A stretch of DNA of 64,000 nucleotides, taken from the NCBI GenBank assembly GCA_035703165.1, contig DASSYR010000027.1, positions 1 to 64,000 of the forward strand. The letters run 5' to 3'. This stretch comes from AWTP1-9 sp035703165 (GTDB taxonomy: Bacteria > Bacteroidota > Bacteroidia > Chitinophagales > Chitinophagaceae). Made by a program: the position numbers and the translations under genes. Of this stretch, positions 27,082 to 36,100 are shown one piece after another (the first letter of the stretch is position 1; every line of letters starts with the position of its first letter). The notes below the pieces were generated by a model. That model was given only the letters and a program-made list of their open reading frames with translations. It ran no database searches and was not told the origin of the DNA.

Positions 27082-28659
27082 ATGAACAGAAATGAAATGT
27101 TGCAACAATTGAAAGAAGTTGCAGAATGGGATATCATTATTATTGGAGGAGGCGCTACCGGTCTCGGGTCAGCAGTAGATGCTGCATCAAGAGGGTATAA
27201 AACTTTGTTGTTGGAACAACATGATTTTGCTAAAGGTACTTCCAGCCGTTCTACTAAACTGGTGCATGGCGGCGTTCGTTATTTAGCCCAGGGAAATATC
27301 AAATTGGTAATAGAAGCGTTGCGTGAAAGAGGTATTCTTTTAAAAAATGCCCCCCATATAACCAATAATATTTCATTTATAATGCCATCTTATAATTGGT
27401 GGCAGAAATATTATTACGGCATCGGGCTAAAAATTTACTATTTGCTGGCAGGTAAATTAGGGCTTGGCAAAACAGAAATTCTTTCTAAAAAATCAACGCT
27501 TGAATATTTGCCTACTGTTAATCCAAAAGGGATAAACGGAGGCGTTGTTTATCATGATGGACAATTTGATGATGCCCGCCTGGCAGTTAATCTAGCACAA
27601 ACAGCTGTTGAACAGGGAGCCGTTGTAATTAATTATTGTAAAGTAACAGGGCTGAGAAAAGGAATTAAAAAGATAAACGGTGTTTTTGCGCAAGATGCTT
27701 TAACGGGGAAAGAATACGAGCTAAAATGCAGGGTGGTGATTAATGCTACCGGTATTTTTACCGACGATATTTTGCGAATGGATGATAAAAACCGCCAGGA
27801 ATTGGTATCACTCTCTCAAGGAGTTCATTTGGTGATTGATAAAAAATTTTTTCCCGGGGAAAGATCAATGCTTATTCCTAAAACAGATGACGGAAGAGTT
27901 TTGTTTGCGGTACCCTGGCACGATAAAGTTGTTTTAGGCACAACGGATACACCTGTTGAGGAATTTAGCCTGGAACCTATTGCTTTTGAAGATGAAATAG
28001 ACTTTATTTTATCACATATTAACCGCTATCTTAGCACAGAGATAAAACGAGAGGATGTGAAGAGTGTGTTTGTGGGTTTACGACCATTGGTGCACATGAA
28101 AGGTCAAAAAAATACAGCTCTTTTAAGTCGCGATCATACGATTGTTGTATCTGCAAGTGGTTTGGTAAGCATTACCGGAGGTAAATGGACTACTTATCGG
28201 AAGATGGCAAAAGATGTAGTAAATAATGCAGCTTTTGTAGCAAAACTTCCTAAACGGGAATGTGTAACTGATGAATTGAAAATTCATGGGTATAAAGAAA
28301 CAACCACTCCCAATTCATCTTTCAATGAAGAAGAGGCACATCTTCATTTTTATGGGAGTGACAGTATGAAGATAAAACAGCTATGGAAGGAAAATCCATT
28401 GCTCAAGGAAAAGCTTGTAAACGAATTGCCTTATACAAAGGCGGAAGTGATTTGGGCTGTGCGCAATGAAATGGCTATGACTGTTGAAGATATCCTGGCC
28501 AGGAGGATAAGGTTGTTGTTTTTAGATGCGAAGGCCGCCGTTGCAGTAGCGCCAATAATAGCAAAACTAATGTCCAAAGAAATGAATAAAGACAACGAGT
28601 GGATATTGCAACAAATCAGGGAGTTTAATAAAACTGCGGGAAATTATATTTTAGAGTAG
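27082..28659 (+). CDS. glpD: Glycerol-3-phosphate dehydrogenase (FAD, quinone-linked)
   Basis: A 525-residue FAD enzyme at the inner membrane face that oxidises glycerol 3-phosphate to dihydroxyacetone phosphate and passes electrons to quinone. The dinucleotide-binding loop IIIGGGATGLGSAVDAASRG is near residues 19-38, followed by GTSSRSTKLVHGGVRYL, the substrate-site segment GTTDTP and LRPLV. The C-terminal helical domain of the DAO/GlpA type ends at ILARRIRLLFLD. It sits between glpK and glpF. No regulator gene is adjacent. Confidence 0.95.
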   Translation: MNRNEMLQQLKEVAEWDIIIIGGGATGLGSAVDAASRGYKTLLLEQHDFAKGTSSRSTKLVHGGVRYLAQGNIKLVIEALRERGILLKNAPHITNNISFIMPSYNWWQKYYYGIGLKIYYLLAGKLGLGKTEILSKKSTLEYLPTVNPKGINGGVVYHDGQFDDARLAVNLAQTAVEQGAVVINYCKVTGLRKGIKKINGVFAQDALTGKEYELKCRVVINATGIFTDDILRMDDKNRQELVSLSQGVHLVIDKKFFPGERSMLIPKTDDGRVLFAVPWHDKVVLGTTDTPVEEFSLEPIAFEDEIDFILSHINRYLSTEIKREDVKSVFVGLRPLVHMKGQKNTALLSRDHTIVVSASGLVSITGGKWTTYRKMAKDVVNNAAFVAKLPKRECVTDELKIHGYKETTTPNSSFNEEEAHLHFYGSDSMKIKQLWKENPLLKEKLVNELPYTKAEVIWAVRNEMAMTVEDILARRIRLLFLDAKAAVAVAPIIAKLMSKEMNKDNEWILQQIREFNKTAGNYILE

Positions 28660-28702
28660 TATTATTTTTAATACGTAATTAATAAAACCAAAACGATTGC
28701 TT

Positions 28703-29410
28703 ATGTCTCCATTTATTGCTGAATTTATAGGTACAGCGCTTTTAATTATTTTAGGCGATGGGGTTGTTGCCAACGTAGTGTTAAGTAAAAGCAAGGGTAA
28801 TAATAGCGGATGGATTGTTATTACTTTTGGGTGGGCTGTTGGTGTATTTGTTGGTGTTTATTCAAGCGCTGCAGTTAGCGGAGCCCATTTGAACCCGGCT
28901 GTAACCATTGCATTGGCTTTTTTAGAAAAATTTGATTGGAACAATGTACCAATTTATATAGCAGCACAAATGGCAGGAGCAATGGCAGGAGCTTTTTTAG
29001 TATGGGTGGCCTATCGCCGGCATTTTACTGAGACATCTGACGCAAATTTAAAATTGGCGGTGTTTTGTAATGCTCCGGCCATAAGAAATGTCGGTGATAA
29101 TTTATTTACCGAGATAATCGCAACATTTGTACTGGTATTGGGAGTTCTGTTTATTTCAAAACCCTACAATACGTTGGGTGCACTGGATGCATTACCCGTT
29201 GCTTTATTAGTGCTGGGAATTGGGTTAAGCCTGGGTGGACCAACCGGGTATGCTATTAATCCTGCCAGGGATTTGGGGCCACGCATTATGCATTTTATTT
29301 TGCCCATTAGCGGTAAAAGAGATAGCGATTGGAGCTACAGTTGGATACCCGTGATTGGACCAATAACCGGTGGACTAATAGCTTCACTGCTATGGAGAGT
29401 AATAAATTAA
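28703..29410 (+). CDS. glpF: Glycerol facilitator (MIP/aquaglyceroporin family)
   Basis: A 235-residue inner-membrane channel letting glycerol diffuse in, where GlpK traps it. Both half-helix motifs are present: SGAHLNPAVT and, as the second NPA box, GYAINPARDLGPR. The Asp after the second NPAR is the usual mark of glycerol-conducting rather than water-only channels. Six transmembrane helices are evident. The ATG at 28703 is preferred to the TTG two codons upstream. Third gene of the glp cluster. Confidence 0.94.
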   Translation: MSPFIAEFIGTALLIILGDGVVANVVLSKSKGNNSGWIVITFGWAVGVFVGVYSSAAVSGAHLNPAVTIALAFLEKFDWNNVPIYIAAQMAGAMAGAFLVWVAYRRHFTETSDANLKLAVFCNAPAIRNVGDNLFTEIIATFVLVLGVLFISKPYNTLGALDALPVALLVLGIGLSLGGPTGYAINPARDLGPRIMHFILPISGKRDSDWSYSWIPVIGPITGGLIASLLWRVIN

Positions 29411-29486
29411 CATTGTAGCCCGCTTTGTATATAAATTTTTCGTCTATTCAATCCATTTTAATGTTTAAAAAATAGCTTTTTTCTTA

Positions 29487-29517
29487 TTGGCAGATTATTT
29501 CTGCTCCCTTACCTTTG
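29487..29517 (+). promoter_or_regulatory. Promoter of atpD-atpC
   Basis: TTG at 29487-29489, a 20-base gap and TACCTTTG at 29510-29517, a perfect TAnnTTTG. The predicted leader of about 80 bases contains two hairpins. Confidence 0.6.
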
Positions 29518-29534
29518 CGGCCTGAAAAGAACAG

Positions 29535-29590
29535 GCCCCAACCCCTTTAGGGGCTTTTGAAATAATTTTTTCCCTTCGGGGGTAAGGGAA
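29535..29590 (+). repeat. Two GC-rich hairpins in the atpD leader
   Basis: First hairpin: CCCC-TTTA-GGGG (29542-29553), extendable through GCCCC at 29535-29539 and followed by CTTTTG, so it looks like a terminator or attenuator. Second: TTCCCTT (29570-29576) and AAGGGAA (29584-29590), a perfect 7-bp stem with a CGGGGGT loop, ending 15 bases before the atpD ATG. They may be REP-like repeats, regulatory structures, or both. Confidence 0.6.
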
Positions 29591-29605
29591 CAATAAATCA
29601 TTTAT

Positions 29606-31105
29606 ATGGCCAATATTGGTAAAATCAAACAAATCATCGGTGCGGTAATTGACGTACAATTTGAAGGTAAACTGCCTGAAATTTATAACGCCCTGGAGTT
29701 AAAAAGAGACAATGGTGATAAACTGGTACTGGAAGTGCAACAGCATTTGGGTGAAGATAGTGTGCGTACCATAGCTATGGATGGAACAGACGGTTTAAAA
29801 AGAGGAATGGAAGTTGTGGATACAGGGGCTCCCATCGCCATGCCTGTTGGTCCTGATATAAATGGACGTTTGTTTAATGTTACCGGAGATGCTATTGACG
29901 GTCTGCCACAAGTAAGTAAGGCAGGTGGCCGGCCTATTCATGCAAAACCCCCTGCTTTTGAGTTTTTGAGTACGGCTAATGAAATTTTGTTTACCGGTAT
30001 TAAGGTTATTGACCTTATAGAACCCTATGCAAAAGGTGGTAAAATTGGATTATTTGGTGGCGCGGGTGTAGGTAAAACTGTATTGATTCAGGAATTGATT
30101 AATAATATCGCCAAAGGGTATGGCGGATTGTCCGTATTTGCCGGTGTGGGTGAACGTACCCGTGAAGGTAATGACCTGTTGCGTGAAATGATTGAAGCAG
30201 GCATTATGAAATATGGGGATGCCTTTAAACATAGTATGGAAGAAGGAGGATGGGATTTGAGTAAAGTAGATTTGGAAGGCTTGAAAGAGTCTAAAGCAAC
30301 CTTTGTATTTGGTCAGATGAACGAGCCCCCCGGAGCCCGTGCCCGTGTAGCTTTAAGTGGATTAACAGTAGCCGAATATTTCCGTGATGGAGATGGCTCT
30401 GGTCGTGGTAAAGACATTCTTTTCTTTGTAGATAATATATTCCGTTTTACCCAGGCCGGATCCGAAGTATCCGCCCTGTTAGGACGTATGCCTTCTGCCG
30501 TAGGATATCAACCTACATTGGCTACCGAAATGGGCCTGATGCAGGAACGTATTACCTCTACTAAAAATGGTTCTATTACTTCCGTTCAGGCCGTGTATGT
30601 GCCGGCAGATGATCTTACAGATCCTGCGCCTGCTACAACTTTTGCCCACCTGGATGCTACTACCGTATTGAGTCGTAAAATTGCGGATTTGGGTATCTAT
30701 CCGGCTGTTGACCCCTTGGATTCTACTTCACGTATTCTTACGCCACAAATAGTAGGAGAAGCTCATTATAATTGTGCGAACAGAGTAAAATTAATTTTAC
30801 AGCGATACAAAGAGTTACAAGATATAATCGCCATTCTTGGAATGGATGAATTAAGTGAGGATGATAAGATGACCGTAGCCCGTGCAAGAAAAGTACAGCG
30901 CTTCTTATCACAACCCTTCCATGTAGCCGAACAATTTACAGGTTTAAAAGGAGTATTTGTAAGCATTGAAGATACCATCCGCGGTTTTAATGCCATTATG
31001 GATGGTGAGGTGGATGAATATCCGGAAGCAGCATTTAACCTGGTAGGAACATTGGAAGATGCAATTGAAAAGGGTAAAAAAATGCTAGCTGCCGCAAAGG
31101 GATAA
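29606..31105 (+). CDS. atpD: ATP synthase F1 subunit beta
   Basis: The 499-residue catalytic subunit of the F1Fo ATP synthase. It has the P-loop GGAGVGKTVLIQELI, the arginine-rich GERTREGNDL segment, FVDNIFRFTQAGSEVSALLGRMPSAVGYQPTLA and the C-terminal helical domain ending GKKMLAAA. atpC follows 76 bases downstream. The other subunits (a, c, b, delta, alpha, gamma) are not in the window, so beta and epsilon form a separate unit, an arrangement I know from other Bacteroidota. Confidence 0.98.
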   Translation: MANIGKIKQIIGAVIDVQFEGKLPEIYNALELKRDNGDKLVLEVQQHLGEDSVRTIAMDGTDGLKRGMEVVDTGAPIAMPVGPDINGRLFNVTGDAIDGLPQVSKAGGRPIHAKPPAFEFLSTANEILFTGIKVIDLIEPYAKGGKIGLFGGAGVGKTVLIQELINNIAKGYGGLSVFAGVGERTREGNDLLREMIEAGIMKYGDAFKHSMEEGGWDLSKVDLEGLKESKATFVFGQMNEPPGARARVALSGLTVAEYFRDGDGSGRGKDILFFVDNIFRFTQAGSEVSALLGRMPSAVGYQPTLATEMGLMQERITSTKNGSITSVQAVYVPADDLTDPAPATTFAHLDATTVLSRKIADLGIYPAVDPLDSTSRILTPQIVGEAHYNCANRVKLILQRYKELQDIIAILGMDELSEDDKMTVARARKVQRFLSQPFHVAEQFTGLKGVFVSIEDTIRGFNAIMDGEVDEYPEAAFNLVGTLEDAIEKGKKMLAAAKG

Positions 31106-31181
31106 CTGTGTAAGTAAGGTTGATAGTTACCATTTTAAACCTGGATTCAGTCTGAAAAGCCGACTTTAAAAGTTGAATAAA

Positions 31182-31436
31182 ATGAACTTAGAGATTTTAA
31201 CTCCGGAACGTAAAATTTTTAGTGGCGAAGTATATGGTGTTCAATTACCAGGCATTTCCGGTTCATTTGAAGTGCTGGACAGGCATGCTCCCCTCGTAAG
31301 CGCTTTAGCCAAAGGGCAATTAAAAATTCTTCGAGATAAGAATACAACTTCTTTATACAGCATTCAGGCTGGATTTATTGAGGTACTCGATAATAAAGCC
31401 ACAGTGCTGGTGGAAGGTGCTAAAGAAATGGAATAA
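31182..31436 (+). CDS. atpC: ATP synthase F1 subunit epsilon, short form
   Basis: An 84-residue epsilon subunit consisting only of the N-terminal beta-sandwich domain: MNLEILTPERKIFSGEV, GSFEVLDRHAPLVSAL and the AGFIEVLDNKATVLVEGA strands. The C-terminal helical hairpin that inhibits ATP hydrolysis in E. coli (protein about 139 residues) is missing. Short forms are usual in this phylum. The ATG at 31182 is chosen over a TTG three codons upstream. Confidence 0.92.
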   Translation: MNLEILTPERKIFSGEVYGVQLPGISGSFEVLDRHAPLVSALAKGQLKILRDKNTTSLYSIQAGFIEVLDNKATVLVEGAKEME

Positions 31437-31475
31437 AATTATTACCAAAAAAAGCTGTTACTTTTAAAAAGGGGT

Positions 31476-32435
31476 TTAAACTTCTTTCTTCAATTGTATT
31501 GCACACCAGGCTGAAAAGGGTGAAAATAATAGCAACAACCAACTCCAATGAGATTTTGTTATCATTAAGGCTCCCGCGGTTATTAGTAAAAGGTAAATAG
31601 GATAGGTAAGAAACAATGCAGCTACCAAAATAGAATCATAATGACCGCTGTTATGAGCTTTTTGGTTTACAAAAGATTTAACGGGCCAATAAAGCGGTCT
31701 GTTTATTATACTACCTGCTAAAGCGGGAATTACCAATAACAGTTTTTTAATAATTGATACCGGTGTGCTAAAGGTTTTACGAATGGTTGCAATATCGCTG
31801 CTATTAATAGTAATTACAGCTTTTTGAAGCTCTCGTTCCAGTATTTCATTAAACAATATTAAATTTTTCCCGATACTTTCTGATAAATTAAAATTGTTAC
31901 TTGTTATCTCTTCTCCAAAATTGATAATAATATTTTTGCCGAAAGAACGGAAGCTACTATAATTAATTCCTACAGGTAAAACTTTTAAAGGGATATTGTC
32001 GTTCCAGTTATCAAAAGCCATTCGTGCTGTGCCTTTACGAAGCGGACGGAGTTTCCATTCATTTACACACAATGCTTCGCTGAATATGAGAACAATTCCG
32101 TCGTTCTTAAATATTTCTTTACAAATGCCAAAAGTTTTATAATTAAGTGGCACTAATTCTTTTCCTTCCCGCTCTCTATACACAGGGTGTATATGCAGCA
32201 TTTTGAGTAGTCGTGCATGCCATTTTTTGTTAAAAGCATCGCCTCTGGCTAAGGAATGTACCGGCATATCAAATAAAATTGCCAATATCATACCATCAAG
32301 AAAAGAATTAGGATGGTTGCAAGCCAGTAGCAGGGGTCCCTTGCTATAGAGTAATTCAGGCTTATTGATTTTTATATTCCTGCAGGCAATTTTCAAAAAT
32401 AAACGGGCAGGAGGTTTTAGCAACTGGTATATCAA
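31476..32435 (-). CDS. 1-acyl-glycerol-3-phosphate acyltransferase-like protein (PlsC superfamily)
   Basis: A 319-residue lysophospholipid acyltransferase-like membrane protein. The catalytic block is NHPNSFLDG, which has five residues between His and Asp instead of the canonical four, a variant I recall from Bacteroidota relatives. Further acyltransferase blocks are FSEALCVNEWKLRPLRKGTARMA and VLPVGINYS. Two hydrophobic segments at the C terminus (about 262-310) anchor it to the membrane. The start must be a TTG at 32435, because a stop lies six codons upstream and no ATG occurs before the catalytic block. The acyl acceptor is not determined. Confidence 0.8.
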   Translation of the reverse strand: MIYQLLKPPARLFLKIACRNIKINKPELLYSKGPLLLACNHPNSFLDGMILAILFDMPVHSLARGDAFNKKWHARLLKMLHIHPVYREREGKELVPLNYKTFGICKEIFKNDGIVLIFSEALCVNEWKLRPLRKGTARMAFDNWNDNIPLKVLPVGINYSSFRSFGKNIIINFGEEITSNNFNLSESIGKNLILFNEILERELQKAVITINSSDIATIRKTFSTPVSIIKKLLLVIPALAGSIINRPLYWPVKSFVNQKAHNSGHYDSILVAALFLTYPIYLLLITAGALMITKSHWSWLLLLFSPFSAWCAIQLKKEV

Positions 32436-32454
32436 AGCAAAAAGAGATTATGTT

Positions 32455-32462
32455 CAAATCTA
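32455..32462 (-). promoter_or_regulatory. Possible -7 box of the acyltransferase gene
   Basis: The minus strand reads TAGATTTG, a perfect TAnnTTTG, 20 bases before the TTG start. No clear -33 TTG. The same octamer stands at the same distance before the enoyl-CoA hydratase gene. Confidence 0.3.
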
Positions 32463-32489
32463 AGTAATCTTATTTTATATTTCGTATTT

Positions 32490-32509
32490 ATAATAATAAT
32501 AATAATAAT
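32490..32509. repeat. Trinucleotide (TAA) microsatellite
   Basis: A 20-base uninterrupted tract of period three (six TAA units plus edges) in the spacer between the acyltransferase and YqgE genes, upstream of the acyltransferase. Confidence 0.85.
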
Positions 32510-32600
32510 TGTGTTGACAATTTACAAAGGTAACGGTGCTCGCTATGTTAAAAAAGGCAATTGGTAAGGGAGGGCACAAATCTATGCATTATTTAATACG

Positions 32601-33152
32601 TTAATTTAATTGCGGATCAACGGGGTAATTAATCAATTGTTCATATTCTCCGCCCAGCTCCTTAAGAGAGTCCTTCCATATATCCGAAAGATTTCGATGA
32701 AAAACCAGGTTGGGATTAGCAGCTACTGTTAACCATGTTTTTTCTTTCATTTCGTCATCCAATTGTCCGTTGCCCCATCCGCTATAGCCAATAAAAAATC
32801 GTATTTTTTGAGTATTTATTTCCCCTTTTTTTAATAAAGACATAGTAAGTTCATAATCACCACCCCAGTAAATACCATTTGCAACCTCAAGTCCCCCGGG
32901 AATTAGTTCCGGCAACTGGTGCAGAAAATGCAAAGTATCTGGTTGCACCGGTCCGCCATAGTAAACAGGGAGCTGTATATTTTCCATGTCGGGTAATAAT
33001 TCGTTTAAAGTAAAATCGTAGTTTTTGTTTAGTACAAAGCCAAAGCTTCCCTCCTCCTGGTGTTCGCACAGAAAAATCACTGTCCGGACAAAATTTGGAT
33101 CCTTCAGAAAAGGTTCTGCAATTAATAATATACCGGCTTTAGGTTCAATCAT
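32601..33152 (-). CDS. YqgE/AlgH family protein (UPF0301)
   Basis: A 183-residue protein of the YqgE/AlgH family. Hallmarks are the N-terminal GILLIAEPFLKDPNFVRTVIFLCEH, SFGFVLNK, YYGGPVQPDTLHFLH and the C-terminal RFFIGYSGWGNGQLDDEM. The fold is known but the biochemical role is not settled; in Pseudomonas the AlgH protein affects alginate regulation. It lies alone between the acyltransferase (same strand, 165 bases downstream) and a divergent histidine kinase. Confidence 0.93.
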   Translation of the reverse strand: MIEPKAGILLIAEPFLKDPNFVRTVIFLCEHQEEGSFGFVLNKNYDFTLNELLPDMENIQLPVYYGGPVQPDTLHFLHQLPELIPGGLEVANGIYWGGDYELTMSLLKKGEINTQKIRFFIGYSGWGNGQLDDEMKEKTWLTVAANPNLVFHRNLSDIWKDSLKELGGEYEQLINYPVDPQLN

Positions 33153-33310
33153 ATTATTAAATTAGCATTTCCTGAATAAATAAACAACAGCCTTTTAAAA
33201 ATACTAAACTTTTTCAAAATTATTGGGTTTCATAAGTGGCTGTTAAATTCTGCTCCCAAAGGAGTGAAATAAAAGAAAACTAAGAAAGTTCCTTTTATTT
33301 TTGTAAGCTG

Positions 33311-34639
33311 ATGAAAAAAATATTTCCCGTCATAATAGGTCTCATTTCATTGTCACTATTGGGTATAATTTATATCCAGGTATCCTGGATACAAAATATG
33401 GCAATTGTTAAAAAAGAGCAGCTAAATGATAAGATATACATGTTGATGGACGAAGTTGGGCAGGAACTGGTGAACCAGCGGGCATCTGCTGTATTAGGGA
33501 ATTTAAACCAATTACCCGGCTTACCGCTTTCTACCGAAGCATATGATTTACGCAAACAATATTCTATAGCAAACAGGTTTACTGAATTTGAAATAAAGGA
33601 AAAATTACAGAATGCTTTTAATAACAGGGGTTTAAAGGATACCCATTTTGAATTTGCTATTACTGCTAATAATATATTTAGCCGCTATGAGATGAAATCT
33701 CTGGGATTTATGAAACTGGCAGAAGATACTTTGCATAACCAACGCTATGCATATTCTTTAATCCCTTCAAGCGGAACATTACTGGAAGGGCTTACCCCCG
33801 AAGAAGTATTATGGGTAGTGGTACCCAATGTAAAGTCTTTTGTATTTAAATCATTAGGCTGGATGATTATTGGGGCTGTACTGTTTACCTTTATTTTAGT
33901 GACAGCTTTTTATCTTACCGTAAGTACGATGCTCAAACAAAAAAAATTAAGCGAAATAAAGGGTGATTTTATTAATAATATGACCCATGAATTTAAAACG
34001 CCCCTTGCCACTATTTCGCTGGCGGTGGATGCTATGAAAAATGAAAAAGTTATGCACGACAGGAATAAGATGGATTATTTTTCCGGCATTATTAAGGAGG
34101 AAAACAGGCGTATGAATAAACAGGTAGAAACTATTTTACAGGTAGCTCAACTGGATAGACAGGAATTACAGCTTAATTTAAAACCATTGCATGTGCACGA
34201 TGTTATAAAACGAGCCATGGACAATTTAAAATTACAATTGCAGGAGCGTGGAGGAATAATAGAAACCTGCTTTGATGCTGATAGTGATTTATTGCAGGCA
34301 GATGAAGTTCATTTAATTAATCTCATCAGCAATTTGCTTGATAATGCGGTTAAATATTCCAAAGAAAACCTGGTTATAAAAATTATCACTAAAAATATCG
34401 GTAACAGTATTCGAATAACAATTGAAGACAACGGTATTGGGATGAGCAAAGAGACATTGAAAAGAATATTCGAAAAATTTTATCGTGCACACACCGGTAA
34501 TTTACATAACGTAAAAGGTTTTGGACTTGGGTTGAGTTACGTAAAAACGATGGTTGAAGCGCATGACGGAAGCATTAAAGCCGAGAGTACTCTTGGTAAG
34601 GGAAGTAAATTTTTAATTGATTTGCCATTGGGCAGATAA
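33311..34639 (+). CDS. Sensor histidine kinase, orphan
   Basis: A 442-residue membrane kinase. Helix one (about 4-27) and helix two (about 177-198) bracket a periplasmic sensor domain of about 150 residues with no recognised fold. The H-box NNMTHEFKTP carries the phospho-acceptor H226, followed by the N-box NLISNLLDNAVKYS, G1 IEDNGIGM and G2 KGFGLGLSYVKTMVEAH. No HAMP or PAS domain is visible. No response-regulator gene is adjacent, which is unusual since these kinases normally pair with an OmpR-type regulator. Confidence 0.93.
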   Translation: MKKIFPVIIGLISLSLLGIIYIQVSWIQNMAIVKKEQLNDKIYMLMDEVGQELVNQRASAVLGNLNQLPGLPLSTEAYDLRKQYSIANRFTEFEIKEKLQNAFNNRGLKDTHFEFAITANNIFSRYEMKSLGFMKLAEDTLHNQRYAYSLIPSSGTLLEGLTPEEVLWVVVPNVKSFVFKSLGWMIIGAVLFTFILVTAFYLTVSTMLKQKKLSEIKGDFINNMTHEFKTPLATISLAVDAMKNEKVMHDRNKMDYFSGIIKEENRRMNKQVETILQVAQLDRQELQLNLKPLHVHDVIKRAMDNLKLQLQERGGIIETCFDADSDLLQADEVHLINLISNLLDNAVKYSKENLVIKIITKNIGNSIRITIEDNGIGMSKETLKRIFEKFYRAHTGNLHNVKGFGLGLSYVKTMVEAHDGSIKAESTLGKGSKFLIDLPLGR

Positions 34640-34783
34640 AAGAATTAAGTCAAAAATTAATTTCCAAATGAGATCATTAAGGGTAACGTTAAAGTGTTAA
34701 GAGCAAATTTCAACTTTTTTTTATAAGACATTTTGTTATATTGTGTCGTCAAATATTTGTGAGAAATACGTAAATTGTATCTT

Positions 34784-35512
34784 ATGAGAAAATTAAATTT
34801 TGTTTTAATATTACTTTGCTTAAATGTGTCTTTTGTATTCTGCCAGACGGGTGCAACAGATATCATTCCAAATCTCTCTACAGCTTTAACTATTAATTTG
34901 GGCAATTTATACCGTAATGATTTTTTAAAATTCAATACGGATTTAAACATAAAAGGAACTCCTTTTCTTACCGACTCGTTTTTATTTAGTCAGGTTTGGC
35001 TTTTTGATAAAAAAACTTATGTTGTTTCTAAAATGAAATTAAACCTTTACACTCAACAATTACATTTTAAAACTGAAGCAGGAGAGGAATTGGTTACCGA
35101 TGGCAATGTTATTACAAAGGCGATTTTCTTTGATGACAGTGCTTCGCAAAGTGGGCAACTATATACAGTTAGTTGCGGATACCCTAAGATTGACGGAAAC
35201 ACACCTAAGACTTATTATGTGCAAATGAATGAGGGGAAAGTGCTCTTGCTAAAGCGGATATCTAAAACGTTTGTGGCTCATTCGGCTGCGCCCTCTGTGT
35301 CTCCATATAAAGAATTTGTAGAAAGAGTAAACTACTATGTATATAATTCTGAATCGAAATCTATTGAGAAAGTTAAAAAGAATCAAGATTTAATTTTTAG
35401 CTTTTTTGGAGATAAGGTACAAATTGTAAAAAGCTATATTGACACAAACAAACTGGACATAAAGTCGGTGAGTGATTTGTTAAAAGCAATTAATTACTAT
35501 AATTCACTATAA
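34784..35512 (+). CDS. Secreted protein of unknown function
   Basis: A 242-residue protein with a signal peptide (MRKLNFVLILLCLNVSFVFC, then QTGA). The following Cys-Gln could hint at a lipoprotein, but the lipobox is poor. The mature part has mixed beta content and a Lys-rich helical C terminus; I do not recognise a family. The start is the ATG at 34784; three more codons would need a TTG. It stands alone between the histidine kinase and a long non-coding spacer. Confidence 0.65.
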   Translation: MRKLNFVLILLCLNVSFVFCQTGATDIIPNLSTALTINLGNLYRNDFLKFNTDLNIKGTPFLTDSFLFSQVWLFDKKTYVVSKMKLNLYTQQLHFKTEAGEELVTDGNVITKAIFFDDSASQSGQLYTVSCGYPKIDGNTPKTYYVQMNEGKVLLLKRISKTFVAHSAAPSVSPYKEFVERVNYYVYNSESKSIEKVKKNQDLIFSFFGDKVQIVKSYIDTNKLDIKSVSDLLKAINYYNSL

Positions 35513-35614
35513 TTTGTATTAGTTAAGATTTAATCTGGCAGTTGGGATTATCTTTAAGTAAAGACATTTGATTAATCCCCAAAAGTCGGATTATGAATTC
35601 TGTAAATAAGTTGA

Positions 35615-35746
35615 TCAAAAATCCTGCATCGGCTTTCTCAAATTAGCCGGGCATTGAACAATGTCACCAAAGGCTGCATGCCAATAGATACCGACCGTAA
35701 CAGTTTTTATCACATCAAAATGCTTTATGAAGCTTGGTTCTGGTAA
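35615..35746 (+). pseudogene. Possible gene remnant (44 codons), unrecognised
   Basis: An open stretch without a start codon ends in a natural stop and encodes ordinary-looking protein sequence, including ALNNVTKGCMPIDTDRNSF and HIKMLYEAW. It is preceded by a stop and has no upstream coding context, as expected for the 3' remnant of a decayed gene. Chance occurrence is quite possible. Confidence 0.25.
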
Positions 35747-36071
35747 TGGCAAACAGGCAAATAAAATCAGACGGTTTCCTTCTTTTTACAAAATTGCCTG
35801 TCAATATGTGTTTCAGATAAATTTTCAGGCTAACTGGCTCATTTATAGGCATCACTTCCATTTTTTATTCTCGTTTTTTATTAACTGTGTACTGAACTAA
35901 ATAGTTTGGTTCTGTAATAATGATTTACTTATTGATTGGATGCTTTTTTCAATTATCCACAGCTAATTCACATCAATTCACATGATTTTTTTAAAAAACG
36001 AGTAAAATGGCCTGTAATGTAATGCCAGTAAGGCTTTCAATTTGTGGAAAAAAATGTTTAAGCAAAAATCT

Positions 36072-36100
36072 TTGCAAAAGTGGTAAAATGTGTTATTTTG
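36072..36100 (+). promoter_or_regulatory. Putative promoter of the dcw cluster
   Basis: TTG at 36072-36074 (in TTTG), a 19-base gap and TATTTTG at 36094-36100, close to TAnnTTTG but one base short. Transcription would begin about 30 bases before the mraZ ATG. A short AAAGTGG word at 36077 lies between the elements, of the kind bound by MraZ in other bacteria, but tandem copies are not clear. Confidence 0.4.

Noticed and set aside
35715..35861. 48-codon minus-strand open frame in the spacer before mraZ
   Set aside because: Short, no recognisable similarity, overlaps the other coding-like stretch on the opposite strand and has no promoter.
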